The notes under the pieces: model-generated
What the model was told of the DNA's origin: nothing
Database searches by the model: none
What the model saw: the letters and a program-made list of their open reading frames with translations, nothing else
Assembly (NCBI RefSeq): GCF_023284065.1
Contig: NZ_JAKIKP010000001.1
Coordinates: 496,001-560,000, forward strand
DNA length: 64,000 nt
Direction of reading: 5' to 3'
Source: Shewanella gaetbuli
GTDB lineage: Bacteria; Pseudomonadota; Gammaproteobacteria; Enterobacterales; Shewanellaceae
Part shown: positions 1 through 10,300 of the stretch, one piece after another
Layout: the number at the start of each line of letters is the position of its first letter
Position numbering within the stretch: position 1 is the first letter of the stretch
Translations under genes and position numbers: made by a program

Positions 1-90
1 CGCCGTAAATCATTTGCAGATATGGGGCAATCTATTGCAAGCTATTTTAAGTTAGCGCCAATGGAATATGGCGAATCTTTTATTAATTAG
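1..90 (+). CDS. deoB: Phosphopentomutase DeoB, C-terminal end (partial)
   Basis: The window opens inside a reading frame that ends with TAG at position 90. The 29 visible residues end in MEYGESFIN, and with the preceding FADMGQSI stretch they match the C-terminus of phosphopentomutases as I remember it. DeoB interconverts ribose-1- and ribose-5-phosphate (and the deoxy forms) in the cytoplasm during nucleoside salvage. Its place directly before deoD fits the usual deo gene order. Only the tail is present, so the call rests on the motif plus the neighbour. Confidence 0.75.
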   Translation, partial: RRKSFADMGQSIASYFKLAPMEYGESFIN

Positions 91-191
91 GTTGAATTTT
101 GGAACGGCGGTTCTGTTTTTTAAGGTAATAATTGTTTAAAATAGCGAAAACGTCGTTTCTACAATATTAAAAATAGATATAGGGGTTAAAC

Positions 192-902
192 ATGGCTACA
201 CCACACATTAATGCACCAGAAGGCGCATTTGCTGAAACAGTATTATTTCCTGGTGATCCGTTACGTGCAAAATACATTGCTGAAACTTTTTTAGATGATG
301 CAAAGTTAGTGACTGATGTACGTAATATGTTCGGTTATACCGGTACTTACAAAGGTCAGCGTATTTCTGTTATGGGCTCAGGAATGGGTATTCCATCTTG
401 CTCTATCTATGCTCACGAGTTAATTAAAGAATACGGTGTTAAAAACCTTATTCGTGTTGGTAGCTGTGGCGCAATTAGCACTGACGTTAAAGTGCGTGAT
501 GTGATTATTGGTATGGGTGCATGTACTGACTCACAAGCTAACCGCTTACGTTTTAAAAACCAAGATTTTGCTGCTATTGCTGACTTTGGTTTATTAAGTG
601 CTGTTGTTGATTCAGCTAAATCACACAATATCAACGTTCGTGTAGGTAACGTTTTCTCAGCCGATTTATTCTATACTCCTGATCCTGAAATGTTTGATGT
701 AATGGAAAAAATGGGTGTGTTAGGTGTCGAAATGGAAGCTGCAGGTTTATACGGCGTTGCGCATGAATTAGGTGCAAAAGCTCTTTGTGTAGTAACAGTA
801 TCTGACCATATTCGTACCGGTGAACAAACCACTGCTGAAGAACGTCAAACTACTTTCAATGACATGATTATCATGACTTTAGATGCAGCGTTAACGCTGT
901 AG
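192..902 (+). CDS. deoD: Purine nucleoside phosphorylase, DeoD type
   Basis: This cytoplasmic enzyme splits purine (deoxy)nucleosides with phosphate into the free base and (deoxy)ribose-1-phosphate, the substrate of DeoB just upstream. The 236-residue length is normal for the hexameric DeoD family. The N-terminal [29 protein letters not shown] region carries the phosphate-binding GDPLRAK motif. RVGSCGAI lies mid-protein, and the nucleoside-binding VEMEAAGLY and the catalytic Asp in VSDHI come near the C-terminus. The ATG at 192 gives the family N-terminus and is preceded by AGGGGT. About 100 bases separate it from deoB and a strong hairpin follows, so it can end a deo transcript. Confidence 0.97.
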   Translation: MATPHINAPEGAFAETVLFPGDPLRAKYIAETFLDDAKLVTDVRNMFGYTGTYKGQRISVMGSGMGIPSCSIYAHELIKEYGVKNLIRVGSCGAISTDVKVRDVIIGMGACTDSQANRLRFKNQDFAAIADFGLLSAVVDSAKSHNINVRVGNVFSADLFYTPDPEMFDVMEKMGVLGVEMEAAGLYGVAHELGAKALCVVTVSDHIRTGEQTTAEERQTTFNDMIIMTLDAALTL

Positions 903-918
903 TTTAAGTCATTGAATA

Positions 919-947
919 AAAAAAGGGCGCTTTATGCGCCCTTTTTT
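919..947. terminator. Bidirectional intrinsic terminator between deoD and ytjB
   Basis: AAAAGGGCGC, a TTTAT loop and GCGCCCTTTT form a perfect GC-rich stem with A and T tracts on both sides. It lies between the converging deoD and ytjB genes and can stop transcription from either. Confidence 0.9.
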
Positions 948-1603
948 CATTGTTCGTCTTCTGCTGACTGAGTTGGTTTACTCGCTAAGCGTTTTTTTAA
1001 TTGTTTGGTACGAGTTTTTCGGCGGTCGAAATCAGCGCGTTTAAAAGAGAGTGACCGAGATAATAGAAACCCAATTAACGCTGCGACCATTAACATCCAT
1101 TTCAGTAGCTCCATATTTTGTTGATGCAGGTATGTTATTTCGTTGAAGAATTCACTTAAATTTAAGCGAACCTCTACGTAACCTAAATTATTTTCATCTT
1201 GCATAACATTTTCAATGAGCGGAGGATATTGAGCTAGCAATTGCCTCATTTCTTCAGAATCAGGTGCCATCGACTTTTCGGTGACAGATTGGTCAAAAGC
1301 TAAACGGACACCCTGAGAGTTGTAAATATTGACCGAGATGACTTTGGGGTCTGTCACCAACGTTGACGTTAACCACTGTAGTTGCTCATCATTTTGTAAA
1401 AACATGGCCGGAGCAGCGCCATTAGCGGCTTGTTGAGCTAATGTTCGAGCCATTAGTTGGGTTTGTGAACTCAGCAGTTTTTGACCGTTCTTTAAGTTAG
1501 TTTGCCACAAATGCACTAGTCCCGTGACCAGCCCAATGGCAATCAATACCTGAACTATCCTACTAAATTTTTGTCTTTTCTTTAGACCTTTAACAAAAAT
1601 CAC
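947..1603 (-). CDS. ytjB: YtjB/AhpA (Smp) family inner-membrane protein
   Basis: The 218-residue protein has an N-terminal membrane segment (about residues 17-35, IVQVLIAIGLVTGLVHLW), a periplasmic region of about 120 residues, and a second membrane segment (about 168-185, WMLMVAALIGFLLSRSL). It ends in a basic, lysine/arginine-rich cytoplasmic tail. This layout and the head-to-head position with serB match E. coli smp/ytjB and the AhpA family. The molecular function is not established. The start codon is GTG, with GAAGGA about seven bases upstream. Confidence 0.8.
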   Translation of the reverse strand: MIFVKGLKKRQKFSRIVQVLIAIGLVTGLVHLWQTNLKNGQKLLSSQTQLMARTLAQQAANGAAPAMFLQNDEQLQWLTSTLVTDPKVISVNIYNSQGVRLAFDQSVTEKSMAPDSEEMRQLLAQYPPLIENVMQDENNLGYVEVRLNLSEFFNEITYLHQQNMELLKWMLMVAALIGFLLSRSLSFKRADFDRRKTRTKQLKKRLASKPTQSAEDEQ

Positions 1604-1748
1604 TTTAATCCTTCGTCATTTTTCTATTTAATGAAACGCAGTTAAGGCGTTATAACGTCAAGTTTAGGCTGTAGATGTTAAAACTGTCAGCAAACTATAT
1701 TAATCTAAAAACTCATTCCTAGATAGTTGTAACTAAAGAGGTCATTAA

Positions 1749-2768
1749 ATGCCAACCCATAGCACTGCAGTAAACACCCCTGACGAAAGCATACTCAATT
1801 GGCTCTACTCTTCGTCGGAGGCGCAGTATATGCATCAAGGTATTTTATGCAAGCGCTATATTGAAGCTGAATACCGCAGTGTAATGAGCAATGAAAATTG
1901 TTCGCGGTTTAGGGTTATTTTTGAGCAGCAAGCTAAAGTCGATATAGCCTCATGGTTAAATACTTTAGCTCAAAAAGGGCATTTTTGTCGGTTAGAAAGA
2001 CAAAATAGCTTGTTAGGCTTTGAAGTTATTGTACAGGAAGAACCCGCGCAATTAGTGGCTGATTTTAATGCAATAAAAACCACTAAAAACCTTGCTGTAG
2101 AACTATTAATGATTGACCAACCTTTGCCTAACCTAAATGAGCAAGGCTTACTGGTGATGGATATGGATTCAACCGCCATTCAAATTGAATGTATTGACGA
2201 GTTAGCTGCCATGGCCGGTGTGGGTGAAGAGGTGGCTGCGGTTACTGCTAGTGCCATGCGAGGTGAATTAGATTTTGAGCAAAGTTTGCGATTAAGAGTG
2301 AGTAAATTAGCGAACGCTGATGCTAAAATTATTGACGAGTTATGTCAAAAGCTCCCTTTAATGCCTGGATTAACTGACTCATTACAAGAATTACAATTAA
2401 ACCAATGGAAGTTGGTAGTCGCGTCAGGTGGCTTTACCCCATTTGTTAATTATTTAATGCATCAATTAAAACTCAATGCCGCTTTTGCCAATGAGTTAGT
2501 CATCGAAGATGGCAAGCTTACGGGCGAGGTAACAGGTGATGTTGTTGATGCTCAATATAAAGCCAATGTTATTCAACGATGTGCTCAAAAGTGGCAAATC
2601 CCGCCGACACAAACGGTTGCGATTGGTGATGGTGCTAATGATATACCGATGATTGAAGCGGCTAAGCTCGGTATTGCTTTTCATGGCAAACCTAAATTAA
2701 TTAATGCAGCAGATTTAGCCGTTAACCAATTAGATTTACGCGCCTTAGTTTTTTGTTTACAAGCTTAA
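1749..2768 (+). CDS. serB: Phosphoserine phosphatase
   Basis: SerB hydrolyses O-phosphoserine to serine, the last step of serine synthesis in the cytoplasm. The HAD core starts near residue 135 with DMDST (Asp138 as nucleophile, Asp140 as general acid/base). VASGGFTPF is motif II, and GDGANDIPMI with the metal-binding aspartates follows near the C-terminus. Residues 1-125 form the extra N-terminal region seen in gammaproteobacterial SerB proteins. At 339 residues it is close to family length. It diverges from ytjB, so the two share the 145-base region 1604-1748. Confidence 0.96.
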   Translation: MPTHSTAVNTPDESILNWLYSSSEAQYMHQGILCKRYIEAEYRSVMSNENCSRFRVIFEQQAKVDIASWLNTLAQKGHFCRLERQNSLLGFEVIVQEEPAQLVADFNAIKTTKNLAVELLMIDQPLPNLNEQGLLVMDMDSTAIQIECIDELAAMAGVGEEVAAVTASAMRGELDFEQSLRLRVSKLANADAKIIDELCQKLPLMPGLTDSLQELQLNQWKLVVASGGFTPFVNYLMHQLKLNAAFANELVIEDGKLTGEVTGDVVDAQYKANVIQRCAQKWQIPPTQTVAIGDGANDIPMIEAAKLGIAFHGKPKLINAADLAVNQLDLRALVFCLQA

Positions 2769-2847
2769 GTGAGTGAGCGCTTTTTTACTAACGTGTTAGT
2801 CGCTTACGTGTAAACGTGTTTATTACCACGTTTAAACGAAGCGGCTA

Positions 2848-5241
2848 TCAAGTTGGTGTTGTATTTGGTTGCAGTTGCGGATAACGCATTTTTGCTTCAA
2901 CAGTAATATCCAGCAGTTCACCTATGCCAATTACGCGCCATAGCTGTTCTTCAAGTTGCTTAGCTCTGTGACTTGAATGAACTTGTATGTACTCTAACTC
3001 GCGACGAATATAACTCATATCCGGTTTATCTGCCGCCCCAAAAGACACCCTTAAAGCCATAAATTTACCCAGCCTTTCACTTTGCTCAATAAAAGCCTTC
3101 TGTTGTGTTGAGTTAAGCTCAGACACCAGCTTACTGCTTAAGTTGATGGTGCCTCTGGCGTGGTGGGTTATTTGAATAAACACTTCAAAAAATGTCATCC
3201 CTGCGTTGGGTTTGCGTTTTTTCAACGGGTCGACAATTTGAGTTTTATATAGTCCATTATCCATAATAGGGGCGAGATTATATTGTAAGATTTGATCAGT
3301 ATCTTGGGAAAACAGCTGAGTAATTGTATCGACCTTTATCCCTATGCCAATGGCCGACAGGTCAATTGTTGATTTAGCGGTTTTCTCAATAAAAAATGGC
3401 ACCCCGTTTAACTCTCTCATCATCAGATTTTTTAATCCATCTGCCAGCTCGATTTGCTCGCCATCTTGGTCTGATAATTGTGCAAGTTTTTCTTTGTTAT
3501 GGGTAATAAGTTTGCTTAGAAACTCTACTCCAGCATGAGGTTCATGACCGATTAATGCACTAAGGTGCAATATTTGCCCTTTTGAGCGGGTTCTGATTAG
3601 CTGGTATGGCAAAGAAGTTAAATCAATTTTACCTGCTTTAGCTTGTAATCGTGGAAAGCTGATGCTAACAGCTGATGGCGAGGTGAAATTGACGTTTTCA
3701 TCTAAAGTGATTTGCAACCCTCGATTAGATATATCGTGGGTAATACCGGTTGCGATGGTATTACCTTGCTTTATCTTTACTAAGGTTTTAAAAGCATACC
3801 GAGACTCATGCCGCCGTTCGGTAAATGGCATTGAAATACGTTTAATGGAATTTGAGATTAATTTGCGCTGAATAAAGCTTTTTAGCAGCTTAACATCTTG
3901 GTTTTTAAACCAAGATTGATATTGTTCAGTACAGTGTTCATTAGTTAAGTCACTTAATTGGATGACATGACTTAATGATGCTAATTGTTGCTCTGTTAGC
4001 GCAGAGTAGTGGGCATCATCTCCTGGTAAGGTGGATGTTTTGTAATTTTGCTTGTGGTCAATTTTGTAGCTATTCAGTTTGAATACTCGCCAGCTTGGTT
4101 TTCTTGAGGCAAAGCCTAAAAATAACCCTAAGTGTCCAGATTGCTGAAGTTCAGCTAAAGTTGCCGAGTAAAAATGCAGTTTGCCATTGGCATGATGAGT
4201 AAAACAAAATAGGAGTTGATGCTCAGTCGCACTAGGAGACTTTAATAAGTTAACTAAACGGTTATTCGTCAGCATTCCAGGGAGTTGGCTGATGTCCTTT
4301 TCATCTTGAAAATAATACATCACGCCTTGGTTTCCATGCCCTAATAAGCAATGCGTTAATTTGGGTTTATTTTCTTGGATGCTGACATATAAAGGTAGAT
4401 GTTGTTGAAATGGTAAATAATGGCGTTCAAACCCTAAACCTGATGCGGTCACAATGACATCGTTGACATCGACTTTATAGCGGAATTTATACCCACGGAT
4501 TAATTGGGTAATTAACTTATCAAGCTCTTCTCCACCACCGTCGCGTTTTAACCTGAAAACCGCATGTTCTTGCTTGTTTTGAATATCGACTATTTGGTAA
4601 TTAACGCCTTGATGAAGGTCTTCGAAATAGAACTCTTCATTTAACTCTAATAATTTAACTTTTAGTGGTTTTTCTATTTGAAATTGATGCTTTAATGGCA
4701 GCTTTATTCTGGCTCCGCCGACGGATAAATCCAGCGTTGCCCCTATGACTTCTGGAACACCTGCCTGTGATGCAGATATTTTAATACTGTAGTTCATTCT
4801 TTCTTCACTACGATTAAAATAACTGCCCATAACAATACCTGAAACCATAAAGGGCTTACTTTGTTGATTTGCCTCACTAGTGCCATTTTCTTGTTTTATT
4901 TGTTTGCGTTTTTTATGCGTGTTTATGATGCTTTCATACACTCCTAAAGTGTATTGGTTTTTGTATAAAGGTAGCGTTTTTTCTAATGCATCTTTAGAGG
5001 GTTTATCTAAAAAGTGACGCTGCTTTCCGATTAGAACTTCTTCACAAGGCAATTCCGTTTTATCACGTAAATCAATGATTCGTGTACAAGGTGCAGAAAT
5101 ACGAGTGAGCTCCATTTTTAACAGAAAGCGAGTTGAGTTAGATTCATCAACAGTCAAACGCTCAAACAGTTCCTGAAAATCAGGTTCCATCATTAATGGT
5201 TTGAGTTGTTCTATTAGTGCGCTGTGGTTATCTAAGCTCAT
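2848..5241 (-). CDS. Large PilZ-domain protein with at least two PilZ-like domains
   Basis: The 797-residue soluble protein has no signal peptide or membrane segment. Two regions look like PilZ domains. One is near residues 140-200, with RSEERMNYSIKI and later DLSVGGARI. The other is near 480-540, with RRHESRYAFKT and later DISNRGLQI. In this family an R-x3-R stretch and a D/N-x-S-x2-G stretch bind cyclic-di-GMP; the second domain keeps RHESR and DISNRG. The rest resembles nothing I can name. A c-di-GMP-responsive role is an inference from the domains. A smaller PilZ protein lies on the other side of radA. No clear Shine-Dalgarno sequence precedes the ATG. Confidence 0.75.
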   Translation of the reverse strand: MSLDNHSALIEQLKPLMMEPDFQELFERLTVDESNSTRFLLKMELTRISAPCTRIIDLRDKTELPCEEVLIGKQRHFLDKPSKDALEKTLPLYKNQYTLGVYESIINTHKKRKQIKQENGTSEANQQSKPFMVSGIVMGSYFNRSEERMNYSIKISASQAGVPEVIGATLDLSVGGARIKLPLKHQFQIEKPLKVKLLELNEEFYFEDLHQGVNYQIVDIQNKQEHAVFRLKRDGGGEELDKLITQLIRGYKFRYKVDVNDVIVTASGLGFERHYLPFQQHLPLYVSIQENKPKLTHCLLGHGNQGVMYYFQDEKDISQLPGMLTNNRLVNLLKSPSATEHQLLFCFTHHANGKLHFYSATLAELQQSGHLGLFLGFASRKPSWRVFKLNSYKIDHKQNYKTSTLPGDDAHYSALTEQQLASLSHVIQLSDLTNEHCTEQYQSWFKNQDVKLLKSFIQRKLISNSIKRISMPFTERRHESRYAFKTLVKIKQGNTIATGITHDISNRGLQITLDENVNFTSPSAVSISFPRLQAKAGKIDLTSLPYQLIRTRSKGQILHLSALIGHEPHAGVEFLSKLITHNKEKLAQLSDQDGEQIELADGLKNLMMRELNGVPFFIEKTAKSTIDLSAIGIGIKVDTITQLFSQDTDQILQYNLAPIMDNGLYKTQIVDPLKKRKPNAGMTFFEVFIQITHHARGTINLSSKLVSELNSTQQKAFIEQSERLGKFMALRVSFGAADKPDMSYIRRELEYIQVHSSHRAKQLEEQLWRVIGIGELLDITVEAKMRYPQLQPNTTPT

Positions 5242-5548
5242 GTTATTTTATCGTATAGGGTGCTTATTTTTAGGACTGATTGCTATCTTATCGGCTTGAA
5301 AGGTCAATGCTTTATCTTAGTATTGATTTTATACATATTTGAAGCAATTAATCATCCAATGTTTGTATTAAAGCCTTATCTATATGCTAGTCACTATTAT
5401 TATGTAAAGCCAATATGTTATAAGTGTTGTTCTTCAGAGGTTAGGCTGATTATCTGATTTGAGCTCAGTTTGTTCAAACTCTTACCCAGTCAGCTATCTT
5501 CTTTTAGTGTTGAGTTAAACCATTTTCAGGGTAAATAAATTAGGTTAT
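5242..5548. other. Intergenic region between the divergent PilZ gene and radA
   Basis: This 307-base AT-rich stretch should hold promoters for both diverging genes. I see no convincing terminator, repeat or RNA. A 65-codon open frame (5260-5457) has no recognisable protein character and I treat it as chance. Confidence 0.5.
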
Positions 5549-6913
5549 ATGGCAAAGAATAAAACAGCATATGTGTGCAATGAATGTGGTCAAGACTTTC
5601 CTCGTTGGCAAGGGCAATGCAGTGCATGTCAGGAATGGAATACCATTACTGAGGTGAGACTGGGTGCCAGCAGCTCGACTCGCAACCATCAATTTACCGG
5701 TTATGCCGGTAATACTAGCAAGCAAGTGCAAACCCTAGACCAGATTGATTTAAATGAACTGCCGCGCATTGCGAGTACTTTTACCGAGTTAGATCGGGTT
5801 TTAGGTGGCGGCATTGTACCGGGGAGTGCCATTCTTATTGGTGGTCATCCAGGCGCAGGTAAAAGTACATTACTACTGCAAACCTTATGTCAATTATCTT
5901 TAACCATGAGCGCACTTTATGTCACTGGCGAGGAGTCATTACAACAAGTCGCGATGCGTGCACATCGTTTAGGTTTACCGACTCAACATTTACGTATGCT
6001 ATCCGAAACCAGTGTTGAAGCGATATGTGACGTTGCGTTACAAGAAAAACCTAAGGTGATAGTAGTTGACTCTATTCAAGTAATGCATATGAGCGATATT
6101 CAATCTTCACCTGGCAGTGTGTCGCAAGTTAGAGAGTCAGCCTCTTATTTAACGCGTTTTGCAAAACAACAGGGTATTGCAGTCATAATGGTGGGCCATG
6201 TCACTAAAGATGGCAGCTTAGCGGGGCCTAAAGTGTTAGAGCATTGTATTGATTGCTCAGTGATGTTTGAGGGCGATAGTGACAGTCGCTACCGTACTTT
6301 ACGGTCGCACAAAAACCGCTTCGGAGCGATTAATGAATTAGGCGTGTTTGCTATGACTGAACGCGGCCTAAAAGAGGTGGCTAATCCGTCTGCAATATTT
6401 TTGTCTCGCGGTGATGAAGCTTCATCAGGCTCATTAGTGATGGTGGTATGGGAAGGAACTCGGCCATTATTGGTGGAGTTGCAAGTATTGGTCGATAACT
6501 CTGCAATGTCGAACCCAAGGCGTGTTGCCGTGGGAATGGATGCTAATCGCTTGGCGATGTTATTAGCGGTAATGCATCGACATGGCGGCTTGTTGATGTC
6601 AGACCAAGACGTATTTGTGAATGTGGTGGGTGGCGTTAAGGTGACCGAAACCAGCGCTGATTTAACCTTGTTGTTAGCAATGGTGTCGAGTTTTAGAGGC
6701 GACATTCTGCCGTGCGATTTAGTGGTTTTTGGTGAGGTAGGGCTATCGGGAGAAATTCGTCCTGTGCCTAATGGTCAAGAGCGCTTAGTTGAAGCGGCTA
6801 AGCATGGCTTTAAACGCGCGATTGTCCCTAAAGCTAATGCACCCAAAAAGCCGCCTCAGGGAATGGAGGTAATTGGAGTGAGCAAATTGTCAGATGCACT
6901 CGATGCGCTGTAA
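5549..6913 (+). CDS. radA: DNA repair protein RadA
   Basis: RadA is a RecA-like ATPase that helps branch migration and processing of recombination intermediates. The 454 residues show the full architecture. A four-cysteine zinc finger comes first (Cys10, Cys13, Cys24, Cys27). A RecA-like ATPase follows, with Walker A GGHPGAGKST at about 98-107 and the RadA-specific KNRFG motif at 255-259. A Lon-protease-like domain without proteolytic function lies at the C-terminus. The ATG at 5549 gives the expected N-terminus. The serB-radA neighbourhood is common in gammaproteobacteria. Confidence 0.97.
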   Translation: MAKNKTAYVCNECGQDFPRWQGQCSACQEWNTITEVRLGASSSTRNHQFTGYAGNTSKQVQTLDQIDLNELPRIASTFTELDRVLGGGIVPGSAILIGGHPGAGKSTLLLQTLCQLSLTMSALYVTGEESLQQVAMRAHRLGLPTQHLRMLSETSVEAICDVALQEKPKVIVVDSIQVMHMSDIQSSPGSVSQVRESASYLTRFAKQQGIAVIMVGHVTKDGSLAGPKVLEHCIDCSVMFEGDSDSRYRTLRSHKNRFGAINELGVFAMTERGLKEVANPSAIFLSRGDEASSGSLVMVVWEGTRPLLVELQVLVDNSAMSNPRRVAVGMDANRLAMLLAVMHRHGGLLMSDQDVFVNVVGGVKVTETSADLTLLLAMVSSFRGDILPCDLVVFGEVGLSGEIRPVPNGQERLVEAAKHGFKRAIVPKANAPKKPPQGMEVIGVSKLSDALDAL

Positions 6914-6922
6914 AATATAGGG

Positions 6923-7288
6923 CTAATCTTCAGTCACAATAAGCATTGCTAACTCTCTATTTAATAATTCTGCGTCACCTAAGTTGAGTTCAATAATTCT
7001 GCGAAGGTGACTGATGCTTTCTACATCAATATTGAGACATTTTAGCCCCAAATGTTCACTGGTTTTATGGACAACTTCGGCATGTATCACTAATTCAACT
7101 TCTGAATCGGGTAATATCAATTCTAAAACAACTTCGGAATGCAGTTTAGGGTCAAAACCATCACATAAGTTAATCAACACCCCATTTAGGCTTAAATCTA
7201 AAATCGTTGTGCGCCATGTTTTTCCATCTTGTGCAAGGTAAGCATTTGCATCAAATAAAATTCGAGAAAATTTGCGTCTATTATCCAT
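6923..7288 (-). CDS. Single-domain PilZ protein
   Basis: The roughly 121-residue cytoplasmic protein is essentially one PilZ domain. It begins DNRRKFSRILFDANAYL and continues with ILDLSLNGVLINL. The RRKFSR and DLSLNG stretches correspond to the arginine and D-x-S-x2-G motifs that bind cyclic-di-GMP. I chose ATG 7288 over the GTG one codon upstream because AGGAAAG sits at better spacing, but either could serve. It ends nine bases after the convergent radA stop. The output partner cannot be read from the sequence. Confidence 0.85.
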   Translation of the reverse strand: MDNRRKFSRILFDANAYLAQDGKTWRTTILDLSLNGVLINLCDGFDPKLHSEVVLELILPDSEVELVIHAEVVHKTSEHLGLKCLNIDVESISHLRRIIELNLGDAELLNRELAMLIVTED

Positions 7289-7358
7289 CACACTTTCCTT
7301 TTTATAACGATTTTCAATAGAGTGTTTTTAATACTTAATTGGTAGTAAGAATTACAGG

Positions 7359-10300
7359 TCACTTAGCGATTATTTCTTCCGGTAACTCAATGATAAAGGT
7401 GGCACCTTTATTGATTTCTGACTCTAGGGTGACGGTTCCTTTAAGCACTTGAGTCACTAAGTTATACAAAATATTCATCCCAAGACCGCTGCCACCTTTT
7501 CCGCGTTTAGTGGTGAAAAACGGTAAGAATATATTCGCTTTAACTTCATCAGGCATACCACATCCATCATCTTGATAAATGATTTTAATTCCTTGCGCTT
7601 CTCGAGTTATGGTTAATACAAGTTGTCCAACACTGTCGTCTGGGTAGGCGTGAATAATCGAGTTGTTAAACAAGTTACTGACAATTTGATACAACACTCC
7701 AGGTTGGCTATGCAAGATAATGTCGTCTGGACATTGATATTGATATTGATGCTTGGTACGAGATAATAGTGGATGTAATGAGACAAATATTTCATCAAGA
7801 TACTGCTTTAAATTGAAATCTCGTAAGTCTTCATGAGATTGATCAACAGAGACTTTTTTAAAACTTTGAATCAATTTAGCTGCTCTATGTAAGTTAGATA
7901 ATACCAGTTTGGCACAATCTGCAACTTCTGATTGGTACTGTTCAAAGTCTTCGTGAGACACGTCTCCGGATTGATATTTTTCATTGAATTCGACGACTCT
8001 ATCCGATAAATGAGAGGTGGCGGTGACACTGATCCCAATAGGGGTATTAATTTCATGGGTGATACTGGCGACTAAACCACCAAGTGTAGCCATTTTCTCT
8101 TTATCAATTAGCTCATTTTGGGTTAATTTGAGTTCTTCAGTTCGAGTTTTAACGCGATCAGCAAGTTCAAGGTTGAGTTGTTTTAGCGTTTGTTCCGTTT
8201 CTTTCAATGACTGAATATTTTTCACCGTTCCCACTATGCGGTTGGCTCTACCGTTTTGGTCTCGTTCAATCACTTGTCCTCTATTTAGTACCCACACCCA
8301 ATTATCGTCTGGTAATCTGGCTCTGTAAGTGAGTTCAAATTTTTCTTGTCCGCCTTTTAAACACGTTTGCATATCTTCAGTTACTGAAGCTAGGTCGTCA
8401 GGGTGAATACAATATAGCAAGGTATCTGCTAATGAGGTTTCTTCATCAGGATATTTCAAAAATGTATTACTGCGAATGGCTGATTTTTGAGTGATATCCC
8501 AATCCCAAAACTCATCGCCGCTCCCCCGAAGTGATAATTGAAGTCTTTGTTCACTTTTAGATATTTGCTCCATCATTTTAACTTTTTGACGGTATTTTCG
8601 AGTTTGTAGCCAAATAAAAGAGCTTAAGATAGTGCAAATTAATATCGCATAAAGGGTATAAGCCCACCAAGTTTGCCATGGAGCAGGGGCTATATTGACG
8701 TCTAACGTTCTGATTGGACTATATTGATTGTTATGATTTCTAGCCCGAACTTGGAACTGATATTGCCCAGGGGAAAGCCCCGAAAAGTGGGCAATATGAC
8801 CGTTTAAATCATCAAACCATTGTTGGTGTAATCCCAGCATTCTATATTCGTATTGAAGCTGTTCTGCTTGATGTAAATTGTTGCTATGAAATTGGAATGA
8901 AAAGATAGCATCGTCGTATTGTAATTGAATACTCGTTGCGTAACTGATGTCATTTGTTTGTTGAAACCTAGGGGTATCTTGTACTCGCTGCAATTTATTT
9001 AATAAGTAAAATTCGTCAATAATCGGCGTTTTAGGGGCTGGAATGACGGGTAAATTGACAGGGTAAATCATATTAAAGCCGTTGATTCCACCTATGTAGA
9101 CTCGATTGTCATCATCAACAAACCCCGAGCCAAAATTAAATTCATTGTTTTGTAACCCATCAACATCAGTGTAATTTCTAATTGTAGCCGTATTGGTGTC
9201 GATAACACTTAAGCCTTTAGAGGTGCCAACCCATAACGTATCAGTTTGATCTTTAACCATCAGATACGCAATATTATCAATGAGCCCATTTTTATTATTA
9301 TATAATTTGACCTGCTGGCTTTGAGGATCAAACTCAAAAACACCATCACTTGATGAAACCCATAACTTTCCATTGATGTCATAAGCATTAAATAAATGCT
9401 TGCTAGGAAAAGTATCTAAAGTCGATGGTGAGTATTGGGTTAGTAGTCCATGCTCAGACATGTGCACAAGACCTGCACCATAGGTTAACACCCAATAACC
9501 GTTATTCGAATCAGATAAAATATTGCTTATCTCATTACTCGGGAAACCGTTTTGAATATCGGGATCATAAGACCATGATTTAAAGCTTTGTTGGGATTCG
9601 ATAAATAAACTCAACCCTGAGTCTTTCGTTGTAATCCAAGCTTGCTGTTTGTCATCAAAAAAGAGGCTGTATAAATAATTACTGGCAATGGCTCGGGGAT
9701 TATCAGTTTCAGCTTGAAACTGCTTGATACTTTGGTCAACTAAATTTAGCAGATAAAGGCCGTTGCCTCGTGTGCCTATCCAAAGTCGATTTTGGTTATC
9801 TTGCTTGATGAAACTAATAAAGCTTTTACCGTCAAAACTTGGGTGGCTGTATAACGAAAAGCCGGTAATATTTCTATTGTTATCTTCATGAGCAATATAG
9901 AGCCCTGTTGCCGTGCCAATCCATAAAGTTTGTTGTTTATCACGATAAATACTGCGTATATCGGTATCAAACAAGTTTTTATCTTTGAATGAATATTGGT
10001 TAATGGTATTAAACGCTAAGCTAAATAAGTCGGCTCGACTAAGCCCTGAACCCCGTGTCCCTATCCATAGTTGTCGATCTTCATCTATCCATAAACTGGT
10101 GATGAGCTCGCTACTGACGCTGGTGACATTGCTAGGTGAGTATGAATAGTGTTCGATTTGATGAGTTTCTGGAGAGTAGGCCGCAACTCCCGATTGCTGA
10201 AACCCAAGCCATAATTTACCGTCTATATCTAAAAGTAAATCGCTAATATCACTGTTTTTAAGGTTTTCTGGAAAGTAAATATCATGTGGTTTTGCAGAAA

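Noticed and set aside
101..121. Short hairpin with T run after deoB
   Set aside because: The stem is only about 4-5 bp (GAAC/GTTC), too weak to call a terminator; deoD may be read through from deoB.
2811..2834. TAAACGTG/CACGTTTA hairpin after serB considered as terminator
   Set aside because: The stem is only 8 bp with moderate GC and no T run follows on either strand, so I could not support the call.
5260..5457. 65-codon open frame between the large PilZ gene and radA
   Set aside because: No ribosome binding site, no recognisable family, and it lies where divergent promoters are expected.
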